From NCBI GenBank assembly GCA_009731375.1, contig BJOX01000189.1:426775-474502 (forward strand): 47,728 nucleotides of DNA. The letters are read 5' to 3'. This DNA is from Paulinella micropora (Eukaryota; Cercozoa; Imbricatea; Euglyphida). The position numbers and the translations under genes are program-made. The notes beneath the pieces are model-generated. The model was given only the letters and a program-made list of their open reading frames with translations, searched no databases and was not told the DNA's origin. How positions within the stretch are numbered: position 1 is the first letter of the stretch; every line of letters starts with the position of its first letter. This document shows, in pieces, positions 26,751-38,855 of the stretch.

Positions 26751-26840
26751 GTCTGGCTTTGTTGGATTAGCGTGCCCGCCACCATCGACACCTGCCGCCA
26801 GATTTTTTTGGATTTTTTTTTTGAAAACATTTTTTCTGAC

Positions 26841-26871
<31 letters not shown>

Positions 26872-26953
26872 TGTTGTTGTTTTTTGTTTGGGTTTTCGGT
26901 CTTGGTGGTGCATGTGTGATTGTGTGTGTTTGTGTGTGTGTGTTTCTTTTTCT

Positions 26954-27014
<61 letters not shown>

Positions 27015-27080
27015 NNNNNNNNNNAGACAACCAGACAGACAGACAGTCAGACAGTCAGACAGACAGATAGACAGATAGAC

Positions 27081-27140
<60 letters not shown>
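26751..27140. repeat. Unique piece, (GTT)n, long poly-G, 10-base gap, GATA
   Basis: 26751-26835 is complex. 26840-26890 is (GTT)n. 26957-27014 is about 58 uninterrupted G next to a 10-N gap (27015-27024). The rest is GACA/GATA. The minus-strand frame across 26751-26830 has no supported acceptor. Confidence 0.88.
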
Positions 27141-27146
<6 letters not shown>

Positions 27147-27152
27147 TATCAC

Positions 27153-27203
27153 CATTAGGGCCATGAGCGCCACGCCCAGCAAAGAGTAGAAGCCTACGAA
27201 TAA
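27153..27203 (-). CDS. Two-pore K+ channel candidate, exon J (post-pore helix, TM2)
   Basis: A 51-nt exon of 17 codons, LFVGFYSLLGVALMALM. The acceptor is TTTTCTCTTGATAG and the donor is GTGATA, with (TATC)n starting five bases into the intron. LF-x-x-FY-x-LLG directly after a GYGD filter exon is the standard start of a pore-lining inner helix in K+ channels. Entry phase 0 fits the exit of exon G, placing GEK next to LFVGFY. Hydrophobic throughout. GC-rich palindromic element copy 4 lies about 30 bp upstream of the acceptor. Confidence 0.75.
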
Positions 27204-27232
27204 CTATCAAGAGAAAATACAAAATAGTACAT

Positions 27233-27376
27233 CCATGCGGCTGGCCACAAATTTGACGTGTTTTGCGGGCGAGCCGGAGCCGGGCCGGCGAGCCCGCAAA
27301 ACACGACAAATTTGGCGCGCCGCATACGCAGTGTTATCGGTACCTGGCCACATTTTGTGGAGGTCACCGATAAACG
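27233..27376 (-). mobile_element. Bipartite GC-rich palindromic element, copy 4
   Basis: Minus orientation. The main stem runs from GCGGCTGGCC to GGCGCGCCGC and is followed by the AT-rich stem (ttatcggtacctggccacat, then tttgtggaggtcaccgataa). It lies in the intron just upstream of exon J. Confidence 0.85.
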
Positions 27377-27410
27377 ATATATACTCAGTTTTGCCTAATA
27401 TAGCTAACAC

Positions 27411-28225
<815 letters not shown>

Positions 28226-28366
28226 AAGTTGTAGGAGTCGTAGTAGTAGTAGTAGCAGTAGACACTAAGTGGTAGTAATAGTAGTAGTAGTAGTAGTAGT
28301 AGACACTAAGTGGTAGTAATAGTAGCAGTAGCAGTAGCAGTAGTAGTAGTAGTAGTAGTATTAGAA

Positions 28367-28418
<52 letters not shown>

Positions 28419-28438
28419 CAGTAGTAGTAGTCGTAGTC

Positions 28439-28497
<59 letters not shown>

Positions 28498-28530
28498 TGT
28501 AGTAGTAGTAGTAGAAGAGGAAATAGTAGC

Positions 28531-28603
<73 letters not shown>

Positions 28604-28612
28604 TAATTAATA
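28226..28612. repeat. (AGT)n trinucleotide array
   Basis: AGT triplets with a duplicated agacactaagtggtagtaat string near 28260 and 28300. Same motif class as the CTA array at 20832-21262 on the other strand. Confidence 0.95.
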
Positions 28613-28620
28613 CGAAGTGA

Positions 28621-28653
<33 letters not shown>

Positions 28654-28654
28654 C

Positions 28655-28692
<38 letters not shown>

Positions 28693-29418
28693 AAGAAGAA
28701 GAAGAAGAAGAAGAAGAAGAAGAAAGAAGAAGAAGAAGAAGAAGAAGAAGAAGAAGAAGAAGAAGAAGAAGAAGAAGAAGAAGAAGAAGAAGACGAAGAA
28801 GACGAAGAAGAAGAAGAAGAAGAAGAAGAAGAAGAAGAAGAAGAAGAAGAAGAAGAAGAAGAAAGAAGAAGAAAGAAGAAGAAAGAAGAAGAAAGAAGAA
28901 GAAAGAAGAAGAAAGAAGAAGAAGAAGAAAGAAGAAGAAAGAAGAAGAAAGAAGAAGCAAGAAGAAGCAAGAAGAAGAAAGAAGAAGAAAGAAGAAGAAA
29001 GAAGAAGAAAGAAGAAGAAAGAAGAAGAAAGAAGAAGAAAGAAGAAGAAAGAAGAAGAAAGAAGAAGAAAGAAGAAGAAGGAAGAAGGAAGACGAAGGAA
29101 GACGAAGAAAGAAGAAGAAGAAGGAAAAAGAAGGAAGAAGAAGGAGAAGAAGAAGAAGAAGAAGAAGGAAAAAGAAGGAAGAAGAAGGAGAAGAAGAAGA
29201 AGAAGAAGAAGAAGAAGAAGAAGAAGGAGAAGGAGAAGGAGAAGGAGAAGGAGAAGAAGAAGAAGAAGAAAGAAGAAGAAGGAGAAGGAGAAGGAGAAGG
29301 AGAAGGAGAAGAAGAAGGAGAAGAAGAAGAAGAAGAAGAAGAAGAAGAAGAAGAAGAAGAAGAAGAAGAAGAAGAAGAAGAAGAAGAAGAAGAAGAAGAA
29401 GAAGAAAGAAGAAGAAAG
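28613..29418. repeat. (AGT)n then long (GAA)n polypurine array
   Basis: From 28690 onwards essentially purine-only GAA, AAGAAG and GGAGAA domains for over 700 bp. Mirror-symmetric polypurine DNA of this length can form triplex. On the minus strand it is a continuous pyrimidine tract lying in the intron between exons G and J. Confidence 0.95.
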
Positions 29419-30117
29419 AATTTGATACTACCTTTTCTCCATCTAAATCCGGAGTGATATCGCCGAGAAGAAGAAAAAAGAAGAAAGAAAAAAGAAGAAG
29501 AAAGAAGAAGAAAGAAGAAGAAACAAGAAGAAAGAATTTGATGCTACCTTTTCTCCATCTGAATCCGGAGTGATATCGCTGAGAAGAAGAAAGAAGAAGA
29601 AAGAAGAAAGAAGAAGAAAGAAGAAGAAAGGAGAAGAAAGAAGAAGAAAGAAGAAGGAGAAGAAGAAGAAGAAGAAAAGATAAGAAGAAGAAGAAAGAAG
29701 GAGAAAGAAGGAGAAAGAATTTGATACTACCTTTTCTCCATCTGAATCCGGAGTGATATCGCTGAGAAGAAGAAAAAAGAAGAAAGAAGAAAGAAGAAAG
29801 AAGAAGAAAGAAGAAAGGAGAAAGAATTTGATACTACCTTTTCTCCATCTGAATCCGGAGTGATATCGCAGAGAAGAAGAAAGAAGAAAGAAGAAAGAAG
29901 AAGAAAGGAGAAGAAAGAAGAAGAAAGAAGAAAGAAGAAGAAATTTAATGATACCTTTTCTCCATCTGAATCCGGAGTGATATCGCCGAGAAGAAGAAAG
30001 AAGAAGAAAGAAGAAGAAAGAAGAAAGAAGAAAGAAGAAGAAGAAGAAGAAAGAAGAAGAAAGAAGAAGAAAATTAATGATACCTTTTCTCCATCTGAAT
30101 CTGGAGTGATATCGCCG
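29419..30117 (-). pseudogene. Six degenerate copies of the filter exon G in a GAA/TTC array
   Basis: Copies at about 29419-29464, 29535-29580, 29718-29763, 29824-29870, 29942-29987 and 30071-30117 each hold, on the minus strand, CGATATCACTCCGGATTCAG-like sequence, GGAGAAAAG and the GTA-type donor. All lack the first eight bases of exon G, and so the GYG of the filter. Two copies (29535 and 29718) have TTCTTCTCAG before CGATATC, a good acceptor made from the microsatellite. Using it would give a 31-nt exon and shift the frame. Confidence 0.75.
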
Positions 30118-30201
30118 AGAAGAAGAAAGAAGAAGAAAGAAGAAAGAAGAAGAAAGAAGAAGAAGAAGAAAGAAGAAGAAAGAATAGAAATTTAATGATA
30201 C

Positions 30202-30240
30202 CTTTTCTCCATCTGAATCCGGAGTGATATCGCCATAGCC
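30202..30240 (-). CDS. Two-pore K+ channel candidate, exon G (selectivity filter GYGD)
   Basis: A 39-nt micro-exon of 13 codons, GYGDITPDSDGEK. The acceptor is ...CATACATACAG, formed by the end of a (CATA)n tract, and the donor is AAG then GTATCA. GYGD followed by ITP is the selectivity-filter signature of K+ channels. Entry and exit are phase 0. Exon F lies upstream and exon J downstream, in the order pore helix, filter, inner helix. Six degraded copies of this exon lie just downstream in a GAA/TTC array. The acceptor is less standard than in the other exons. Confidence 0.8.
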
Positions 30241-30750
30241 CTGTATGTATGTATGTATGTATGTATGTATGTGTGTGTATGTATGTATGTATGTATGTAT
30301 GTATGCATGAATGTATGTATGCATGCATGTATGTATGTATGTATGTATGTATGTGTGTGTGTGTGTGTGTATGTGTGTGTGTGCGCATGTATGTATGTAT
30401 GTATTTATGTATGTATGTGTGTGTATGTGTGTGTATATATGTACGAATGTATGTATGTATGTATGTATGTACGTATGTATGTATGTATGTATTTATGTAT
30501 GTATGTATGTATGTATGTATGTATGTATGTGTGTATGTATGTATGTACGTATGTATGCATGTATGTATGTATGTATGTATGTATGTATGTATGTGTGTAT
30601 GTATGTATGTATGTATGTGTATGTGTGTGCGTGTGTGTGTATGTATGTATGTATGTATGTATGTATGTGTATGTGTATGTATGTATGTATGTATGTATGT
30701 GAGAGCGGGTTACGATATGAATTAACCTCTATCTTTCTCTCTCTCTCTCT

Positions 30751-30790
<40 letters not shown>

Positions 30791-30840
30791 GAGAAAGAGA
30801 GAGAGAGAGAGAGAGAGATAGAGAGAGAGGAGGAAGAGGG
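30241..30840. repeat. (TATG)n/(GT)n and (GA)n arrays
   Basis: (TATG)n with GTGTG blocks to about 30700, then a short unique piece and CT/GA meeting at 30753 as an inverted pair. On the minus strand this is the intron upstream of exon G. Confidence 0.94.
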
Positions 30841-31300
30841 AATGATTGAGAATAATCTGACGGCGCGAAGCTGTCAGCGTGAGTAATGGGATCGTCGATG
30901 GCTGACAGGTTCAGCAGCTAACATGCACACCACAATTGAGCATCAGTCTTGCGATCGCTTTCATCTGCCCGGCCTTCTCGTCAGAAAGTGCAGATAGACA
31001 GGCAAACACATATGCGGTCGTGCTGGACGATGCAAGGCGGGCGGTACAGGTGTCGCCACGTTGTGCAGCTTGCCGTTGCAGCCAGCGCCCATCTCCTGCA
31101 AGCATATCCAGCTGTTGCAACATGCGCATGCACATACCAGTGCCTCGCACTCTCAATCAACACTACCAGCTGACACCACATGCTTGCCAACAAAATAATG
31201 CATATTTTCTATACTGTAAGCTGCAGAATTATTTATATTTCGTACATATCATATGAACCATATACATAACACAAACACACAAACACGCAAAAATACACAA
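30841..31300. other. Complex sequence, no supported gene
   Basis: About 450 bp of non-repetitive DNA. A minus-strand frame (30911-31156) reads RWLQRQAAQR, then SDEKAGQMKAIARLMLNCG before a stop. An acceptor-like GCTTGCAG precedes it, but no donor or domain supports it as an exon. No other exon was found here. Confidence 0.4.
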
Positions 31301-31359
31301 TGTCACACATAATATAATACTGCATATTTACATACATACATATTTACACACATACACGC

Positions 31360-31434
<75 letters not shown>

Positions 31435-31450
31435 GTGTGTNNNNNNNNNN

Positions 31451-31500
<50 letters not shown>

Positions 31501-31542
31501 CACACACACACACACACACAACACACACACACACACACCCAT
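31301..31542. repeat. (CA)n/(AT)n arrays with 10-base gap
   Basis: CA and AT dinucleotide tracts with a gap at 31441-31450. Confidence 0.93.
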
Positions 31543-31755
31543 GAGAAGTTCCTATTTTTTAAGTACAACGAACAATGACTTCAAGCGCTTTGATCTCAGT
31601 CAGTATTTGCATCTACAACCTGTGTTATGACTCATTAGAAAGCTCTTAATAAGAGCGTTTAAATGAGCCGCTACACAAGCCGCAAAGATCAAAGCCGGCT
31701 GAGAACGAAACGTTTGAAGTTATTGCTCATTGTGGTTAAGTACAAGGAACTTCTC
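31543..31755. mobile_element. Foldback MITE, copy 4 (213 bp)
   Basis: GAGAAGTTCCTAT and GGAACTTCTC termini, and the central palindrome GAAAGCTCTTaataAGAGCGTTT with one arm mismatch. Flanked by AT on both sides (31541-31542, 31756-31757), giving a candidate 2-bp duplication. It sits inside a CA repeat that resumes on the far side. Confidence 0.85.
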
Positions 31756-31757
31756 AT

Positions 31758-31906
31758 ACACACACACGCACACATTCCCACCATTGAGCAAGAGGGCGGT
31801 GGCCGGAATTCAGCCAGAAAAAAAGGGAGGCGGGGAATTTTTTTTCGACCGTAATACTCGTGCTTTCCCNNNNNNNNNNTTTTTTTTTTTTTTTTTTTTT
31901 TTTCCT

Positions 31907-31949
<43 letters not shown>

Positions 31950-32422
31950 GTTGTTGTTGTTGCGAAAATAAACTGCGATTATTGACAACTCATACATACA
32001 TACATACATACATACATACATACATACATACATACATACATACATTACATACATTACATACATACATTACATACATTACATACATTACATACATTACATA
32101 CATACATTACATACATAACTCGTGTAGACCAGAGAAATAGATACACACACACACACAGACACACACACATTGCGTATCATTGAGAGATACACATACATGT
32201 ATACATACATATCATTGAGGGAAATACATACATACATTGAGGGACACACACACATACCAACATACATACATACATACATACATACGTACATACATACATG
32301 CATTGCGTATCATTGAGGGACACACATACATACATACNNNNNNNNNNNNNNNNNNNNNNNNNNNNNNNNNNNNNNNNNNNNNNNNNNNNNNNNNNNNNNN
32401 NNNNNNNNNNNNNNNNNNNNNN
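31758..32422. repeat. CA/poly-T/(CATA)n tracts and two gaps
   Basis: Includes a 10-N gap (31870-31879) bordered by poly-T, (ACAT)n with ACATT variants, tandem copies of cattgagggacacac-type strings (32160-32330) and an 85-N gap (32338-32422). The larger gap begins immediately after the visible part of exon F on the minus strand. Confidence 0.9.
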
Positions 32423-32453
32423 CAAACAGTTTATCGTGTTTGAAGTCGTTCTT
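32423..32453 (-). CDS. Two-pore K+ channel candidate, exon F (start of pore-helix exon, cut by gap)
   Basis: The first 31 nt after a CACTTGTCTTAG acceptor read KNDFKHDKLF, and the sequence then enters the 85-N gap. Entry phase 0 fits the exit of exon E. In K+ channels the segment between TM1 and GYGD is a polar turret followed by the pore helix; a charged start is right for the turret, and the gap would have room for most of the helix. The assignment rests on order, phase and acceptor only. Confidence 0.45.
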
Positions 32454-32469
32454 CTAAGACAAGTGTGAT

Positions 32470-32671
32470 CAAGTTATGTGTGTATGCAATGTATGTAATG
32501 TATGTAATCTATGTATGTATGTCTGTATGTATGTATGTATGTGTGTATGTATGTATGTATGTATGTGTGTATGTATGTATGTATGTGTGTGTGTGTATGT
32601 ATGTAATGTATGTAATGTATGTACGTGTGTATGTATGTATGTATGTATGTATGTATGTATGTATGTATGTA
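32470..32671. repeat. (TATG)n array
   Basis: (TATG)n with GTAA variants between the exon F acceptor and the partial copy of exon E. Confidence 0.93.
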
Positions 32672-32896
<225 letters not shown>

Positions 32897-34783
32897 GGTG
32901 ATCAGCGAATGTTTCTCGATTTTTGCGGTGACTCCCCGGAGACTTACCACATTTTCCCTCTCGTATCATGTTTTGGCGAAAGTTTCCCGATGTTTGCGGT
33001 GACTCCCCGGGAAATTTACCACATTTTCTCCCTCTCATATCATACTTTGGCGAAAGTTTCTCGATGTTTGCGGTGACTCCCCGGAGACTTACCACATTTT
33101 CCCTCTCGTATCATGTTTTGGCAAAAGTTTCTCGATGTTTGCGGTGACTCCCCGGGAAATTTACCACATTTTCTCCCTCTCATATCATACTTTGGCGAAA
33201 GTTTCTCGATGTTTGCGGTGACTCCCCGGAGACTTACCACATTTTCCCTCTCGTATCATGTTTTGGCAAAAGTTTCTCGATGTTTGCGGTGACTCCCCGG
33301 GAAATTTACCACATTTTCTCCCTCTCATATCATACTTTGGCGAAAGTTTCTCGATGTTTGCGGTGACTCCCCGGAGACTTACCACATTTTCCCTCTCGTA
33401 TCATGTTTTGGCGAAAGTTTCTCGATGTTTGCGGTGACTCCCCGGGAAATTTACCACATTTTCTCCCTCTCATATCATACTTTGGCGAAAGTTTCTCGAT
33501 GTTTGCGGTGACTCCCCGGAGACTTACCACATTTTCCCTCTCGTATCATGTTTTGGCAAAAGTTTCTCGATGTTTGCGGTGACTCCCCGGGAAATTTACC
33601 ACATTTTCTCCCTCTCATATCATACTTTGGCGAAAGTTTCTCGATGTTTGCGGTGACTCCCCGGAGACTTACCACATTTTCCCTCTCGTATCATGTTTTG
33701 GCGAAAGTTTCTCGATGTTTGCGGTGACTCCCCGGGAAATTTACCACATTTTCTCCCTCTCATATCATACTTTGGCGAAAGTTTCTCGATGTTTGCGGTG
33801 ACTCCCCGGAGACTTACCACATTTTCCCTCTCGTATCATGTTTTGGCGAAAGTTTCCCGATGTTTGCGGTGACTCCCCGGGAAATTTACCACATTTTCTC
33901 CCTCTCATATCATACTTTGGCGAAAGTTTCTCGATGTTTGCGGTGACTCCCCGGAGACTTACCACATTTTCCCTCTCGTATCATGTTTTGGCAAAAGTTT
34001 CTCGATGTTTGCGGTGACTCCCCGGGAAATTTACCACATTTTCTCCCTCTCATATCATACTTTGGCGAAAGTTTCTCGATGTTTGCGGTGACTCCCCGGA
34101 GACTTACCACATTTTCCCTCTCGTATCATGTTTTGGCAAAAGTTTCTCGATGTTTGCGGTGACTCCCCGGGAAATTTACCACATTTTCTCCCTCTCATAT
34201 CATACTTTGGCGAAAGTTTCTCGATGTTTGCGGTGACTCCCCGGAGACTTACCACATTTTCCCTCTCGTATCATGTTTTGGCAAAAGTTTCTCGATGTTT
34301 GCGGTGACTCCCCGGGAAATTTACCACATTTTCTCCCTCTCATATCATACTTTGGCGAAAGTTTCTCGATGTTTGCGGTGACTCCCCGGAGACTTACCAC
34401 ATTTTCCCTCTCGTATCATGTTTTGGCAAAAGTTTCTCGATGTTTGCGGTGACTCCCCGGGAAATTTACCACATTTTCTCCCTCTCATATCATACTTTGG
34501 CGAAAGTTTCTCGATGTTTGCGGTGACTCCCCGGAGACTTACCACATTTTCCCTCTCGTATCATGTTTTGGCAAAAGTTTCTCGATGTTTGCGGTGACTC
34601 CCCGGGAAATTTACCACATTTTCTCCCTCTCATATCATACTTTGGCGAAAGTTTCTCGATGTTTGCGGTGAGTTCCCGGAAACTTACCACATTTTCCCCT
34701 CCCATATCATACTTTGGCGAAAGTTTCTCGATTTTTGCGGTGACTTCCCGGAGACTTACCACATTTTCCCTTCCCATATCATA
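32897..34783. repeat. Satellite with 145-bp higher-order unit (two 72/73-bp monomers)
   Basis: About thirteen tandem units. Each holds two related monomers: one with gactccccggagacttacca and ccctctcgtatcatgttttg, the other with gactccccgggaaatttacc and ccctctcatatcatactttg. Units differ at very few positions, chiefly gcaaaagttt against gcgaaagttt and tctcg against tcccg. The last two monomers are diverged. Repeated 66-codon minus frames start every 145 bp; since 145 is not a multiple of three, the units are in different frames and the frames are not coding. Confidence 0.95.
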
Positions 34784-34787
34784 CGAC

Positions 34788-34872
<85 letters not shown>

Positions 34873-34930
34873 TGTAATATATGTATGTATATTGACCATT
34901 AGGAGGCGAAGGACCTTCCATAGATAGATA

Positions 34931-34986
<56 letters not shown>

Positions 34987-35062
34987 TTTGGCGAAACTTT
35001 CGCGGTATTCGCGTTGAGTTCCCGGGAACTCACCACGTTTGCGCCCCTCCTACCTCATATGC
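34784..35062. repeat. GATA arrays and a diverged satellite monomer
   Basis: GATA on both sides of a short unique piece (34873-34920). One degenerate satellite monomer lies at 34987-35050. Confidence 0.85.
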
Positions 35063-35192
35063 GTTATAGCTATGTTTTGTTGTGACCACGTATGTATGTA
35101 TGTATGTATGTATGTATGTATAACTATCTCTCTCTCTCTCTCTCTCTCTGTATATATATATACATATACATATATATATATATGTAAGTTAC
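35063..35192. repeat. (TATG)n, (CT)n and (AT)n
   Basis: Simple repeats at the 5' end of the intron that follows exon E on the minus strand. Confidence 0.9.
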
Positions 35193-35288
35193 CATAGATC
35201 GGTAGAAAAACACGCAGCCTGCTAGCATGTAGATGGCAAGAAGAAAGATAGCCCAGGGTAGCGGGATCAGGTACGGAGACACGTCGGC
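35193..35288 (-). CDS. Two-pore K+ channel candidate, exon E (TM1)
   Basis: A 96-nt, 32-codon exon starting ADVSPYLIPLPWAIFLLAIY and ending MLAGCVFFYRSM. The acceptor is CGCTTTTCCTCACAG, close to consensus, and the donor is ATG then GTAACT. The centre is one hydrophobic helix ending in a small-residue/aromatic motif (AGC-FFY), like the first membrane segment of two-pore channels. Both phases are 0, matching D upstream and F downstream. A decayed copy of its end lies at 32672-32718. On its own it proves only a membrane segment; its place before the GYGD exon gives the assignment. Confidence 0.7.
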
Positions 35289-35311
35289 CTGTGAGGAAAA
35301 GCGGAAAAATT

Positions 35312-35485
35312 TCTGCCACCTCAAATTTTGGCAAAAAAAAAAAAAAAAAAAAAAAAACGTATCTTGCGGTGAAAAGACTAGGGAAGAATTCCGGCCACGC
35401 AAAGTTTGGTGCAAAAACAACGTATTCTGCGGTGAAAAATCACTGGCCGAAATATTTCCTGGCCGAAATTGATTTACCCTAAGTA
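35312..35485 (+). repeat. Dispersed repeat R5, copy 1
   Basis: Related to 44868-45062. Shared strings are aacgtatcttgcggtgaaaa, gtattctgcggtgaaaa, cactggccgaaatatttcct and ggccgaaatt. A poly-A of about 23 lies near its left end and the small palindrome ATTTACccTAAGTAAAT at its right end. It ends just upstream of the exon E acceptor on the minus strand. Confidence 0.75.
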
Positions 35486-35734
35486 AATCAAGCAAGCAAC
35501 CAATTGCAACAATTCAATCAATTCCATCAATTCCATCAATTCAATCAATTCAATCAATTCAATCAATTCAATTAATTCAAACAATTCCATGAATTCAAAC
35601 AATTCAATCAATTCAAACAATTCAATCAAAAATTCAATCAATTCAATCAATTCAATCAAGTCAATCAAGTCAATCAATTCAATCAATTCAATCAATTCAA
35701 TCAATTCAATCAATTCAATCAATTCAATCAATTC

Positions 35735-35821
<87 letters not shown>

Positions 35822-35825
35822 TAGG

Positions 35826-35885
<60 letters not shown>

Positions 35886-35904
35886 GAGAGATAGATAGAG
35901 AGAG

Positions 35905-35947
<43 letters not shown>

Positions 35948-35988
35948 ATCAATTCAATCAATTCAATCAATTCAATCAATTCAATCAA
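35486..35988. repeat. (AATCAATTC)n 9-bp array enclosing a GATA array
   Basis: The 9-bp repeat (35505-35733) is interrupted by GATA (35734-35946), then resumes up to the gap. Minus-strand poly-ELI frames are artefacts. The return of the same 9-bp repeat suggests the GATA array grew inside it. Confidence 0.93.
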
Positions 35989-36044
35989 NNNNNNNNNNNN
36001 NNNNNNNNNNNNNNNNNNNNNNNNNNNNNNNNNNNNNNNNNNNN
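35989..36044. other. Assembly gap (56 N)
   Basis: Unknown bases immediately next to the exon D donor. Confidence 0.99.
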
Positions 36045-36052
36045 CCCCTCAC

Positions 36053-36084
36053 CTCATCGTCGGTGAACTGTGCCACCACATGCA
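36053..36084 (-). CDS. Two-pore K+ channel candidate, exon D (pre-TM1)
   Basis: A 32-nt exon with acceptor TATGCTTTCTTCAG and donor GAG then GTGAGG. It reads HVVAQFTDDE after a split first codon. It needs one base from the exon before, which exon C supplies (G plus TG gives Val), and leaves at phase 0 as exon E requires. The acidic FTDDE run would lie in the cytosol just before TM1. It is too short for any motif; support is splice sites and phase on both sides. Confidence 0.5.
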
Positions 36085-36219
36085 CTGAAGAAAGCATATG
36101 CGAACGCTGTCTAGCACTTAACCCTCCAAAAGGCTGTCGAAGCTAGATAGATTGACATACATACATACATACATACGTACATACTGTCTAGCGCTTGACC
36201 ATATAGATAGGGAGAGGGG

Positions 36220-36308
<89 letters not shown>

Positions 36309-36330
36309 TAATATATTGATAGATAGATTA

Positions 36331-36385
<55 letters not shown>

Positions 36386-36386
36386 T
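36085..36386. repeat. Short unique sequence, (CATA)n and GATA arrays
   Basis: About 65 bp of complex sequence upstream of exon D on the minus strand, then a duplicated ctgtctagc-cttacc string and GATA. No other gene is visible. Confidence 0.88.
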
Positions 36387-36842
36387 GTTGTTGTTTAATC
36401 TATGGGCGTGGCTTAGCTTGAAAAGCCATGGCCTCCTATACTACCCCCGGACAAGAACTTTCAGCACCGGCCAAGCTGCACACCAACCACTGTCTCGCTG
36501 TGGTTGGTGTCTGTGCCCAGTTCAAGCCGAAAGGTAGCCGAGCCCTTTTGAACTATACGGGACAACACTAGAACACTCCCCAGGAGCGTGTGCCCTAAGG
36601 AGATGATGCCATGAGCAAGTCGAGGTTTCAGGAGTTCACGCTCGTTGTGAGTTACCTTCTACAACCCCGACTTCATCAACCCTTTGCATCACGCCCCGAC
36701 TTCATCAGCCATGGTCAGGAGTTGGTTGCCTGTTTAGCCCTTGCGCTGCGCGCGATTAACGGCGGACACAAAATCGTCATTGTAGGAGATAGTTAGATCT
36801 GAACCCTAGGCTGAGTTGCCAGTGGCAGAGACCGTCTCCAGG
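36387..36842. mobile_element. Dispersed repeat R3, copy 3
   Basis: About 456 bp, nearly identical to 17205-17657, with the same GATA junctions at both ends. A short plus-strand frame begins MSKSRFQEFTLVVSYL but is not open in the other copies. Sequence near the left end (gcgtggcttagcttg) has a weak A-box look, and gttcaagcc lies about 110 bp downstream, too far for a normal pol III promoter. Confidence 0.85.
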
Positions 36843-36913
<71 letters not shown>

Positions 36914-36966
36914 TGATTGATTGATAGATAGATTGATAGATAGATTGATAGATTGATAGATAGATT

Positions 36967-37025
<59 letters not shown>

Positions 37026-37042
37026 TGATTGATTGATATATT

Positions 37043-37113
<71 letters not shown>

Positions 37114-37114
37114 T

Positions 37115-37172
<58 letters not shown>

Positions 37173-37378
37173 GATAGATAGATAGATAGAGAGATAGATA
37201 GATAGAGATCTGGATAGGTAAGATACCAGGCAAGAGGTGGCAACCGGGCTGGGGTTGAAGGATGGATAAATGGATATAGATAGACAGATAGATAGATAGA
37301 TAGATAGATAGATGTAATATGGGTAGGTAAGATACCAGGCGGTGGCAACCCGGGGTGGGGTTGAAGGTGAAAGATAGG

Positions 37379-37413
<35 letters not shown>

Positions 37414-37442
37414 TCTATCTATCTACCTATCTATCTATCTAC

Positions 37443-37523
<81 letters not shown>

Positions 37524-37644
37524 CGTCTATCTATCACCTTCAACCCCACACCCGGTTGCCACCGCCTGGTGTCTTATCTACCCACATTATATCTATATCT
37601 ATATCTATCTATCTATCTATCTATCATCTATGTATCTATCTATG

Positions 37645-37714
<70 letters not shown>

Positions 37715-37796
37715 AGACAATATATGGGTAGGTAAGATACCAGGCAGGAGGTGGCACCCGCGGTGGGGTTGTAGGTGATAGATATATTGATAGATA
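36843..37796. repeat. GATA/TATC arrays with an about 48-bp unit in both orientations
   Basis: The unit gtaagataccaggc followed by aggtggcaaccgg and tggggttgaaggt occurs in plus orientation near 37218, 37325 and 37732, and inverted near 37532. The surrounding microsatellite is GATA next to plus copies and TATC next to the inverted one, so unit and repeat inverted together. Confidence 0.88.
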
Positions 37797-38406
<610 letters not shown>

Positions 38407-38855
38407 NNNNNNNNNNNNNNNNNNNNNNNNNNNNNNNNNNNNNNNNNNNNNNNNNNNNNNNNNNNNNNNNNNNNNNNNNNNNNNNNNNNNNNNNNNNNNN
38501 NNNNNNNNNNNNNNNNNNNNNNNNNNNNNNNNNNNNNNNNNNNNNNNNNNNNNNNNNNNNNNNNNNNNNNNNNNNNNNNNNNNNNNNNNNNNNNNNNNNN
38601 NNNNNNNNNNNNNNNNNNNNNNNNNNNNNNNNNNNNNNNNNNNNNNNNNNNNNNNNNNNNNNNNNNNNNNNNNNNNNNNNNNNNNNNNNNNNNNNNNNNN
38701 NNNNNNNNNNNNNNNNNNNNNNNNNNNNNNNNNNNNNNNNNNNNNNNNNNNNNNNNNNNNNNNNNNNNNNNNNNNNNNNNNNNNNNNNNNNNNNNNNNNN
38801 NNNNNNNNNNNNNNNNNNNNNNNNNNNNNNNNNNNNNNNNNNNNNNNNNNNNNNN
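38407..38855. other. Assembly gap (449 N)
   Basis: Unknown bases between a GA tract and complex sequence. Confidence 0.99.

Noticed and set aside
26751-26830. Minus-strand [21 protein letters not shown] as an exon
   Set aside because: It begins in GATA repeat without an acceptor or start codon and ends in a poly-A/(AAC)n context.
28617-29573. Poly-arginine/lysine/glutamate frame of over 300 codons
   Set aside because: It is a GAA polypurine repeat; the same tract gives poly-F/S/L on the other strand.
30911-31156. Minus-strand frame ending KAIARLMLNCG as an ankyrin repeat or channel exon
   Set aside because: It has only a vague similarity to one ankyrin helix, no donor, and a stop after a few codons. 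It also lies on the wrong side of the filter exon for a C-terminal ankyrin domain.
33040-34545. Eleven nearly identical 66-codon frames (MVSLRGVTANIEKLSPK onwards)
   Set aside because: They repeat every 145 bp, which is not a multiple of three, and belong to a satellite. Each frame overlaps its neighbour and ends at a stop created by the frame shift.
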